Source: Marsupella aquatica | Taxonomy: Eukaryota > Marchantiophyta | Assembly (NCBI GenBank): GCA_973895155.1 | Contig: OZ316892.1 | Coordinates: forward strand, 10,416,001 to 10,480,000 | Length of the DNA: 64,000 nucleotides | Direction of reading: 5' to 3' | Translations under genes and position numbers: made by a program | Part shown: piece after piece, positions 23,921 through 33,396 of the stretch | Layout of the letters: every line of letters begins with the position of its first letter | Numbering within the stretch: position 1 is the stretch's first letter | Notes under the pieces: model-generated | The model's database searches: none | Seen by the model: the letters and a program-made list of their open reading frames with translations, nothing else | Told to the model about the DNA's origin: nothing

Positions 23921-24203
23921 ATAGTGGAGGTTGTTAGTTACTATATTAGAATGAGACTGTGATAATATCTGATGTGCCTTACGTGCTGCCAATACCCAGA
24001 GCATGGGATTGGGTGATTCCCTTCCGCGATTGCGCCCTGGCGGCTTCCTCGCACTTTTTCCTTCCTTCTCAAATATGTGTAAATTTGAACTTCTAGCGAT
24101 TTCTCTACGTACCGCCGACAACGCTGCAGACATACTGAAACTGCTCGAAATTGAAGTCGTATGCAGAATGATTCTCAATAGCTCACCTGACGCCTAAACT
24201 GGC

Positions 24204-24449
24204 TCAGTCTCTCACGATTGAACATATTATCTCTCCAACAGTCAACCAGCCGGCCTTGGAAGTTGTAGCAAACGACTTGGGCAATTCAGGAACCCGGCGG
24301 TCTTTGTGCGCGGAAATTGCTGGCATCCACTTGAGCTGGTTACCGGCCTGGTGTTGATGGTCGTCTATCATGATCATCTGAACTAGATCGACAAGAAGAG
24401 CACGGCAAGAATGACATTGAATGACAATGTTAGTGAGCGCGCTAGTCAT
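24204..24449 (-). pseudogene. Unidentified minus-strand open segment, 81 codons (unit 2)
   Basis: Counterpart of 8158-8403, with the same start context ('MTSALTNIVIQCHSCRALL') and end ('ICSIVRD', stop) and a handful of amino-acid differences. It lies between the inverted-repeat module and the 'SGTDGRWMALADF' fragment on the same strand. The family is not recognised. Confidence 0.3.
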
Positions 24450-24537
24450 TGCATCAGATTATTTAAGTACTAACGGAATGGCTGAAGATTGTTAGTTACA
24501 GGTATTCGAGAATGAGATTGTAGTTCTATACCTGATG

Positions 24538-25045
24538 TTCGTGACGTGCTGCCAATACCCAGAGCATGCGCTTCGGATATGGTCATTTCCTTCCACAACG
24601 CCCCCCTGGCGGCTTCCTCGTACTTTTTCCTCCTACGAACCTCCAGCAATTTCTCAACGTCACCGGGGTTGCCATTGCCAGTCGATACAGGATGGAAAGA
24701 ATAGGAGCAAGACAAGACGCGGTTACTCAAATACTTGTGAACTTTGGATTCGAACACTTTGACCCTGTCCCCAGCGTCGTCGGCGGTGCCAGTGGATTCA
24801 TGCCAGCCTTCCATGTGCCCGCGCTCAAAGTGCTCGAATTCAAAGTTTACAAGTATTTGGGTAACCGCGTCTTGCCTTGCTCCTATTCTTTCCATCCTGT
24901 ATCGACTGGCAATGGCAACCCCGGTGACGTTGAGAAATTGCTGGAGGTTCGTAGGAGGAAAAAGTACGAGGAAGCCGCCAGGGGGGCGTTGTGGAAGGAA
25001 ATGACCATATCCTAAGCTCATGCTCTGGGTACTGGCAGCACGTCA
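24538..25045. repeat. Inverted repeat C: arms about 225 bp, loop about 60 bp
   Basis: Same structure as inverted repeat B, with left arm 24538-24762 and right arm about 24822-25045. The arms are nearly identical by eye. In the right arm 'tcctaagctc' replaces 'tccgaagctc', giving a stop directly after 'KEMTIS'. Open frames of 149 to 183 codons on the two strands are mirror images. It is the unit 2 counterpart of B. Confidence 0.85.
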
Positions 25046-25874
25046 AGCACATCAGGTATAAAACTATCTGGTTACTTAAGCTTGGAAAAGCCTGTAGCCA
25101 TCCTTTCTCATTTAAGCCGTATAGCTGTAGACGTCGTTATTAAGGTTAGTACTGTTATGGATACGTTAAGGGAAGTGCTTGACTGAAGGAACACAGCGGG
25201 TAAAGTTTAAGGCTGTGCTTCTATCTCTGAGATTCCACCCCTGAAGGGAAGAACACATTAATCCTCGATATGAAGGTCGACGGGGCGCGCTCACAGGTTA
25301 TTATGAAACTGTACGTCGCGTTGCAGGAATAATTCCAGGCAATCGGCAAGTTATAACGGAGACGGGGAGGAAAAGAAGGTTAGCATATAGTCGTGGAAGT
25401 TTCGGAAGCAGTGTTAATTAATTGAAATGGCAGAATCCTATACTTCCAGCTCGATTCTGGTGACCCTTAAGATTAGTTGTTTTCCAGCCAGCGGTTGTAG
25501 GTGAATGCAATTCTTCTATGGTCCCATGAACCTATTCAGCTGCGCGACTTAAAATATGCTAGTTGTTTTCCAGCCAGCGGTTCGAAGTCCCCGATAAAGC
25601 TCGTGTACGTATTGTGGTGTAATTACAATGTGCTAAATTTGATGAGTCTGGATAAACCATAGGATCTTGCCGAGGTTCTTTCGACCATGTCACTTTCCTT
25701 GATCGATGGTATGTGATCAATAATTTCGCTACAAATGTTCTATTGATGAGTTTGCATCCTATATAACTTAATTGACCGTCAAAACTATGGCGATGCTTTC
25801 ATTTGGTCTTTGGATGAGAAAATGAACGACTCCGTCTGGGAATGTGTGTCCTAACGGGGTTACATGATATCATA

Positions 25875-26190
25875 TTTTTCCTGGACTTCAGCTCGGTGAC
25901 TTACAGGACGCGTTTTGGAGTGGTTGGGGGGCTATGGGGAAAAGGCAGCTGATCTGGCCTAGAGACTGGCTCCCACTTCAACTTCCTAATGCAAGGGAAT
26001 ATACTATCTGTGTCTTACGAGTATATTGCCAGACAAATCAACGTCGAACTGTCGCTTATTCATTCGCGAAAAATCTGTTCGCGGATCTCATACCGGGTAC
26101 AGATCCATATGGTATGTCAAGCTAGAGCCGCCCCCCCGGTGTTCCAGGTCGGTGGACTCGTCATTAATCAAAGACCTTTAGAGCTATGCA
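25875..26190 (+). pseudogene. SERAC1-like alpha/beta-hydrolase fragment (copy C)
   Basis: Unit 2 counterpart of copy B, with the same 'LIWPRDWLPLQLPNAR' and 'LSVSYEYIARQ' segments in two frames. A deletion removes the middle of the nucleophile elbow: 'ggtcggtggactcgtc' lacks the 'cactccatc' seen in copies A and B, so the catalytic Ser of GHSxGG is lost. This copy could not be catalytic even if the frames were joined. Confidence 0.7.
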
Positions 26191-26797
26191 AGGTCTAGAC
26201 GACGCATGTATACTCTTCGGCCCGTACTGAGGTATGCTTTTAATGGGAATGGAAAGGTCTTGTAAAGTTGTAGCGGTGCCAAGCAGAGTAATATCCAGGA
26301 GCGAAATCAATAGACGAGGCCGGCCTAGCTTGAGGTTCCGTGCTCTTATATATTACAACTGTGTTTACCATGAAAGTGATCCTTGCTGGATTTATGCAGC
26401 ACAAGGACTCAACTGGTCTTGGAGTTGGTCGTGGATCGGATGAGCGTAGCTCTGCCCATGCAAGGTCAGTAAAATTCTTTGGATGATGAAATTCATCTGC
26501 GTAACGTCAAATGTGGTAGCGATAACTGTGTGTATTTGCTAGGGAGAGTTGGTACTAAGCAGGCGGAGTGTGTACTTAATGGAGGCACAGAGTCAACGCA
26601 CGTACTGCTGGATTGAAATCTTGCGTGCATTAATTTTGGACATTTGAAATATTTGAAATAATCCTCAAGATGGAAAGAAGCTGGTTACTCGTCAAGTAGA
26701 CAGTGTAACTTCTTCTGTCTGATCCTTGTCTTATCATAACTGAAGCTGGCCTAGCTAGAGACAATTTGATTGCACGTGGTTTTTCCCACTGCGCAGG

Positions 26798-26939
26798 CCA
26801 GCTCTGCTGCACCAGGAACTGTACCTGCTCCACCTGGTGGAAGCGGAGTAGCCACACGTACCTGTCAAAAGATGAATTCAGGCGTCTTCTTGCGAGGTCC
26901 ATTTCAAGGTTCTTGCCAGATTGTGCACATCTTGCGTAG
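26798..26939 (+). pseudogene. Possible exon 'WWKRSSHTYLSKDEFRRLL' (unit 2 block)
   Basis: Counterpart of 15311-15452, offset by 11,487 bases, with the same acceptor-like 'ctgcgcag' and the same stop. The near identity of the two copies means that conservation cannot separate coding from non-coding here. Confidence 0.3.
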
Positions 26940-28327
26940 TAGATGCTGGCCGCTACTGATCGATTCGTGGTTGCCAGCTCATAGGTTGTAAAGTTTTTCA
27001 ATCGCACTGGGTCTGAATTGAAGCTAAGGTAAAAGTGCACCATGCATAGAGTAGAAAGCTGACTTGCTGATCAGCATGCACCCAGTGCTTGCCAGTGTCT
27101 AATTAATTAGATGCTAGATGTAAGAATGCACGTAGAGTCGGGAGAGCTGTTCGTAGGGGTCGATTTTTGTGCCGGACAATTTGTGGGGAGAAGTGTTGCA
27201 TTTGCAGATAGCACCTTCTACAAGGCGAATGGGGGCATAATCACGAAGCCTTGCAATTCTCTAGTAGAATCTTGAATATGAGCCTATCCTAAGATTCTCT
27301 CACCTCGCCAGAGTTTTGTGTGACAATTTCAATTCAGTCCCTTCCTTTTGGTAATTCCAGCGGTGAGAATGTGGCTCATGCTTCGTGTACTGTAGGCAGG
27401 GACCATTGTGTTCGAAAGAGATGGAACTAAAGATGCAAAGTCTAAACCCTGCAGGCACTATGGTAGGTGCCAAAAGCAAATGAGGTTGGCTTCACGCCAA
27501 GGTTTTGCATTCATAATTGGCGGTGCTTTTCAATGATTGAGCATGTCTGTTCTGAGCTAGAGGAGTGAATTGAACAGTTCTGGTAACAGATTCTTGCCTT
27601 TTTTACTTCTCGGTTTTGCAGGATAAGCACTTCTGGTAACAGAGTCTTGCTCTCTACTTACTCGGCTTTCTGCTGTGCAGCCTTGGATTTTGTCGTCCAC
27701 AACGTACACCAGGATTATCTCGGATCTTCAATGTCAACCCTCAGTAAGAGAATGAAGAGTTCAAGGACTTTTTGATCGTCCTAAAGGCATGTCACTCCGC
27801 ATTGAACCTGTCGCGCGCGTTCCGTCCCGAGTTGTTTAACTCTTTCTGAGACGGTAGCTGGAAAGATTTTCCTCAACGCAGTAGGCTCTAAAAAGGACCT
27901 GGACAATGGAACTGCCTTAATACTATTTTAAATTCTTGTAATGTCTTGATGGAGATAACATCCTTAACGGAGAACAGATGGAGTAGCTGTATAACCAGTG
28001 ATTGAAACTTCGTGATAGGATTGAAAGAGAACTTTACAGTAAGATAGGAACTCTCAATATAATGGATGCTTGTGAAGTATGTGAGTTCTTCACTCTTTTC
28101 ACTCAGGATACTAATGTCGTTTTGTATAGCGAACTGGCCGCGTTTTTGGTGACTAAAACAGATGGTTTATGAAGGACGGATGGAGGCGACGCAAACAGTG
28201 CTTCATGGGATTAATGCGTCCCTACCCTTCATGGCAAGTGATTGGTACCTCTGGAGTTGCTTGCAATGGTTGAATTTGGAGTGTCACTTTGGTAGAATTG
28301 TGTTGAGCTTAAAGTCCTATTTGTGCA

Positions 28328-28570
28328 GATCAACACGTCATTTACCATAAGAAAGCTTCGGCAGAAGACAACGGGTTACAGCCAACCAAGGGGGCCTCTG
28401 ATCTTTACAAACAGTTCAACTGCAAGCCTGAGCGTGTCAGAAATTCACTTTCTCTGATGAATTTATATACTCACGCAGTTAAGATAGACGACCCACTGCA
28501 GACGGTGCGATTGTTCTTTCAGAGATCAGTCATGCATTATGTTCTGCGTTCAAATCGGCTACTTCATTAA
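28328..28570 (+). CDS. Open 80-codon exon 'DQHVIYH...' of the decayed hydrolase-family gene (unit 2)
   Basis: Counterpart of 16857-17099: 'DQHVIYHKKASAEDNG', 'ASDLYKQFNCKPERVRNSL', 'LYTHAVKIDDPLQTVRLFF', stop TAA at 28568-28570. Differences from unit 1 (for example K/N, F/L, T/M) are single-base changes without indels. The following segment at 28595 reads on to a C-terminus. Function not recognised. Confidence 0.4.
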   Translation, partial: DQHVIYHKKASAEDNGLQPTKGASDLYKQFNCKPERVRNSLSLMNLYTHAVKIDDPLQTVRLFFQRSVMHYVLRSNRLLH

Positions 28571-28594
28571 TATGCTGTTTTCCTCTTTGATAGA

Positions 28595-28705
28595 GATTTA
28601 GACGCGGTTGTAGAAGTTGCAGTGGCAGAAGGGGTGCGGACTATACTACGGCAGCTTGCCACTGACAAAGCTCTTGCGGTGCGTCGCAATGAACCTCCTA
28701 TGTGA
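28595..28705 (+). CDS. Possible terminal exon 'DLDAVVEVAVAEG...' (unit 2)
   Basis: After an acceptor-like 'tttgatag', a 36-codon frame reads 'DLDAVVEVAVAEGVRTI', then 'LRQLATDKALAVRRNEPPM' and a TGA at 28703-28705. Its amphipathic, Ala/Leu/Val-rich pattern resembles one armadillo/HEAT-like helix pair, but one repeat is too little to call. In unit 1 the same segment (from 17124) has lost one base (about 17176) and reads out of frame, so unit 1 is the more decayed copy. The array junction follows only nine bases after this stop. Confidence 0.4.
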   Translation, partial: DLDAVVEVAVAEGVRTILRQLATDKALAVRRNEPPM

Positions 28706-28713
28706 ATATGTGA

Positions 28714-30970
28714 GCGTGAAACGAACTTTTATATACTTTCTATTCACAGTAAGCTTTGCCGCAAGCCTACAGAAGGGAGTTCACTGTATGCCTAGAGGCC
28801 CCGGCCTGGAAGTGCAAAATTGGGACTAATATACAAGGACAACTTCAAACAAAACTCGACCCGGAACTCGACCCCTCGGCACCTCGGGCATCATGGAGTT
28901 GTCTTGCATTTTGTTGGAGTGTCTAACGAGATCAGGCATCAAACGAGACCTCCCTCATAACCGGGCCGATGACTTGAGAACTTGGCCCCTTAGTGAGCTT
29001 GTTTGATCAAGTCAAGCCAGTTTGTAATCAAATCATGCCTAATATATTTCTGTAATTAATTTACTGTCCATAATCATTTTCCTTTGATTTGGATGTAGAC
29101 AGCAGGTGAGGTTATGATGCTGTTTGCAGTTATATGGGGAAAGCAAGTAGGTTTGGAAGCTCCAAAATGGAACTAAGAGGACTTGGGACTAATGTTTTTA
29201 ATATGTATGTTTAGGTACGTACATCTAGATGCAGTTCTTCAATGTGACCAATAATCAAGTACATCAATCCAACTCGTATAAACAAGAGCATATCATGGAT
29301 GGTAGGCTGTGGGAGGCTAGTCGAAAGTTCATGCAACGAGATGTCATGCAACTTAGAGTCAGACTGATAAAAGAAAAAGTGCATCTTGTTCATCAATATT
29401 GGAATGTCTTGAACTTGCACAACCTTTAAATCCAAGCATAACTAATCTAGTAATCCCAGCTAGTAATTTTACCTATAGGTACGTTACAATGGATGTATTG
29501 GTGGATGACAACTGGCTGACGAAGAAAAAAATAAGCTGGAAGTTACCATTTGATTTACCAATATTTGAGGAGGCAGAGTTTGAAAAATCATCCTTAGCAT
29601 TCTTGAAGAGCATGAAGCAATATCAATTGACACAGGTTCAAGTGAGGATTAGGGAGTTCTTGGAGGAGATAGAGCGGCCCAATACCCTGTTATTGGTAGC
29701 AGTCCAGACAATTAGACAATTGACTATCACAAGCTAGAATACTTGTGAATACCTTCTCTAAGTACTTTTTCTGTACGTTTATATACGTAAATCTAGGTGG
29801 AGTTCTTCAATGTGGCCGGTAACCAAATGCATCTATCCTAGTAAGCACAACTTGGGATTAAAATATAATAGTCAGATGTATGATGCCTCACTTGCTCAAT
29901 TTGGGGATAGGATCTTGTCCCAAAGCCAATGTCAAGTCTGTTGCTGTACGTTGCATCTCGCAAACAATGGTTCAACTTCTTTTGGTGGACTTAAGATAAA
30001 AATGACAAACATCTCAAGTAGGATAACTGCAAATAGGGGTTTAATGAATCTTCAAAATGAGTTGCATGCAGGCCAGTCGTGTAGTCCCCTAACATTTCAA
30101 CGCTTTTCTTTGTAAATGCCTAAAAAAATGACTATCTATAATGAAAGGCATTTTTGTGTATAAGAGTCCACATGCTTTTCTTTGTAAATGCACAAGAAAA
30201 ATTACTATCTGTAATTAATTAAAGGCATTTTTGTGCATACGAGTGGACATGCATATATCAGTTGCTGCAATGCATACAATAGAAGCATTTATTGAAAAGG
30301 GTAGCACACAACTACAGTACATACAGTACTTTTGTGCACTTATCTTGCAGTATGACGGGGGTGTGAGGAGTAGAGTGGGTATGACCGAACAGGACATATG
30401 AAGAATTGCATAAGAGATTTCACATGCACTTATTGAATAGTGCAGCATGCTCACATGGAAAAATATATAAATGATATCCCATGCACTTAATATTAGTGCA
30501 TAACCTGGATAAGTGCAGGCTTTGGGTGTCATCCAGGGAATTATTAGACATGGTAGGCTGTACAATTGGCTGGGTCTAAGCACGCACCACATAAATGCAA
30601 AAAAATGTTCAAGGCATCTTGATCTTCCCTTTCCTATTACATGGAATTTGCACTTTTTGTACATCTTTTCTATGCACACACAGACCTTAACAAAAACTTT
30701 AGAAGCTCAAACCCTTGATAAGTGTTTATCTGCACTAATTTGCAAATGCACAATCCCATGTAATTGCATGTACTTATAAATGCACACCCATTCTGAGTAG
30801 AGTAAAAATGCAGTAATGGAGTTGGGCACAGAATGTGGGCAGGGTGTACAATGTGTATGAGGCACAAGATTGCTCACTGACTAAGGGCCCATTGCACATG
30901 CCAGCAATGTTAACGAAGCTTTAGACACATAATGTTGCCTGCAATTCTGTAATAGACTTTGTTTTCAAGG
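28714..30970 (+). repeat. Array unit 3, partial (about 2.3 kb)
   Basis: This is a third copy of the left part of the unit. It follows units 1 and 2 closely through the AT-rich block. It stops matching unit 1 directly after 'actttgttttcaagg' (30955-30970; about 2686-2700 in unit 1), where unit 1 passes into the sequence that precedes the Copia gag. The right end of the array is therefore either a true end of the segmental repeat or a site lacking the Copia insertion. Confidence 0.75.
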
Positions 30971-33396
30971 ATTCTTTATGTCATCTGCGTACATTATAGC
31001 ATTTACAGTGTACATGTGCTGTTTCTTGAGTCCCTGTTGTTGTTCATTCACTAAGCTGTGTTGCTCAATCTGCCTTTGCCAACACAACTTGGTTTGAATT
31101 CCCTGTAAACCCTGGATACTTAGGCATGTAACAAAAGGGATGTAAATCATGCACACTTATCAAGAAGAGCAAATTTTAGGGGGTTTGCACTTATCAAGGA
31201 ATGCAACACCTGGTTCATCTTCCCAAGTGTGAGCTAAGGGTGGCTTTACAAGAAGTTGGGGACGGCTTGCACCTTTTTTTGGTTGCATTTCTTCCACAAT
31301 AGATGTGATCAGGGCCATCCATTGTGGAAAAAATGCTCCTGTTCACTTTCCAATACGTTGAGGGGCACGTTCAACCTAACCTGTTGCCAACCCTTACTAG
31401 ATGGTATGGAGTGGGACCCCAAATTTGCTTAAGTGGAGTACATTTTTGTCCCAGATTTTACAACATTTTTCTTGGAGGTCTCTTCATCTGGCAGCTTGGT
31501 CCATTCATATTGTACAGTAAGTCTTTTACTAACATTAAAAGTGGACTCACATTCTCCTCGTCAGGTCTTCTTTGGTCAGAACAAGAAGAGCATTAGCCAA
31601 ATAACTATCTGTCTTCTAGGTGAGTGGGTCCCCAACTTGTGTCCTTGCAAATAATTCTAGCACCATTTTCTCCCGTAAACTCTACAAAAAAGATTAGCAT
31701 GGCCCCTGCCCAAGGATGACACACACAAATCAAGAAATGGTCCAAATTTTTAACTTGCCCCCATCTAGTACATTCCAGTCCCACTTGTAGATTTAGTTAT
31801 GATACTAGATGTGGACCATTAACTTTCGTCACTTTACTAAGTTAGAAAAGGACCTTAGTTAGTCCATCCCACTACTGGAGTGATAGCAAATATCCTGTCT
31901 AATTGGCTTATTCTTGGATCGATCTATATCGCAGCTTCTCTTGATCGTTCTGTTCTGTGAGGTGCTTAATGTGTTCTTGCATTCATCTCACTTCGAGTTT
32001 CATCGATTCTTGTCTCGATCGTTCTGTTCTTCGAGTTGGTTTGTGTAGTCTTGGGTCGATTTCGCTTCGAGTTTCATAATGTCTTTTGAGATACTTCTGT
32101 CCTTCGAGCTTCATCACCTCCCGTTGAGGTTTGTCGTTCTGTTGTAGTCAAATCCCTTGAGATCTTTGTGTTCTTTGATCTTCATCTCGATCCCTTGAGA
32201 TACTGTGTCTTGGACTTGTCACCCTTTCGCTTCAGGGATACAGTAGAAGAGTCATCGAGGTCTAGATGAGTCCAGGAAAAGGAATTACGAGTGTTTTTCA
32301 GGCTTCTCAATGACCCGGATGCGCACCCCAAGCACAGTGAAGCTTGAACTGAACTGGGAACGATTTCACTGAAGGTATTTTGCTGAAGTGCAAGGTTTTC
32401 AGCTCGATGTGGCGAAAAAATTGGTAGGAACGGTGAATTGTACGTGTGTGACACTTGAGGAAGGTTTTTCGTCAGTACACAACGCTCGTCCGACCCGTCT
32501 GAAGGAACTGGAAGGTATTACTTCCTGAAGTGCAACCTCATACTCAAGAAGAACCTTGTCTGCCATGACACACAATGGTGAAAGGAGTCCTTTCCCAATG
32601 CCACAACTCAAAACCAACCTTGCCACTCTCTCAGGTCTGTGAAGGGATCATTCTTCACGTCCATCGGGAGGAGAAAGTAACAAGCCGTTCTCCCGTGCAA
32701 ATACTTGTGCCCAAGCGGTGTGAACTATAGGAATTTTCTTCACCTAAAATTTCCAATTATTTTCTGACTGTTAGATCTCCCTAGATTTAAGGAGGGACGT
32801 TAGATTCTGGCTAATGTGGCCTGCGATGAGGTGAGAAACTGGCAAATGAGACATAAAAAAACTAGCAAATTGGACGCGGGAAACTGGTGACAGATACTCA
32901 AGCATGGGCTGTTTCGTCTCCTCGGTCACAGTGAACACCTGTTTCCAATTCCCTGCTGGTAATCACACATCAAAATGTGGCTGCATTCATTGATTGAAAG
33001 GAAAAAACTAGGATTATCACGGTATGCAGGGGTGTCGTACATCACATCGTATATGTCATATTTTGATGTGCAGTTACCCTTTCCAATTGTTCAGCACGTT
33101 TTTCCTGAAGATGATCTACTCTGTTGCTCAGCAGCTCGCCGACCGAAGCATTTTGCTGTTCACGGCTCAAATGAGTGACAATCTCCTGAGGGCGGAGAAC
33201 GTTTGCACCACGTAATTCAGTTTCCGCTCATCGTCCCTTTTCATTCCCAATCGTTACGATAATTTGGGACCATGAACTCTGCCGTACATCTAGTGAATTG
33301 CATGGACAATCTAGATTCTGTTTAACAAGGCCAGACCTAGATATTTTGAATCAGGGTAAACATGTAATGAGTACGGGGCTGAGTGCCCTCTTGACT
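30971..33396. other. Intergenic DNA with no recognised protein gene
   Basis: Apart from the U6 fragment at 31683-31751, no feature is recognised. The stretch of about 31.95-32.2 kb is rich in 'ttcgag' and 'ccttgagat' phrases that look like a degenerate short repeat. Two minus-strand frames of 90 and 75 codons (32.18-32.63 kb) overlap and show no known domain. Confidence 0.5.
31683..31751 (+). pseudogene. U6 snRNA pseudogene fragment (3' two thirds)
   Basis: The sequence 'agattagcatggcccctg' followed by 'caaggatgacacacacaaat' and 'gaaatggtccaaattttt' matches the highly conserved central and 3' part of plant U6 snRNA, including the terminal T run. The 5' stem-loop (normally 'gtcccttcgggg') is missing. 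The ACAGAGA box reads 'acaaaaa', and several central bases differ (for example 'tgcccaagg' for 'tgcgcaagg'). U6 forms the spliceosome's catalytic core; the lost 5' end and altered ACAGAGA box make this a truncated pseudogene, probably a retro-copy. The seven flanking bases on each side show no clear target duplication. Confidence 0.9.

Larger units (their letters stand above)
17242..28713 (+). repeat. Array unit 2, about 11.5 kb direct segmental repeat
   Basis: This unit is co-linear with unit 1 at an offset of 16,794 bases at its left end, and with unit 3 at an offset of 11,472. It contains a Copia integrase fragment (about 19.46-20.3 kb), fewer copies of the 109-bp minisatellite, a local duplication of the 'SGTDGRWMALADF' block (22.7 and 23.8 kb), one inverted-repeat module (24.54-25.05 kb) and one hydrolase block (25.9-28.7 kb). 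The junction into unit 3 falls just after the stop codon at 28703-28705. Confidence 0.85.

Noticed and set aside
32182-32626. Two minus-strand frames as a small spliced gene
   Set aside because: The frames overlap, have no clear splice sites joining them and no domain, so coding status cannot be supported.
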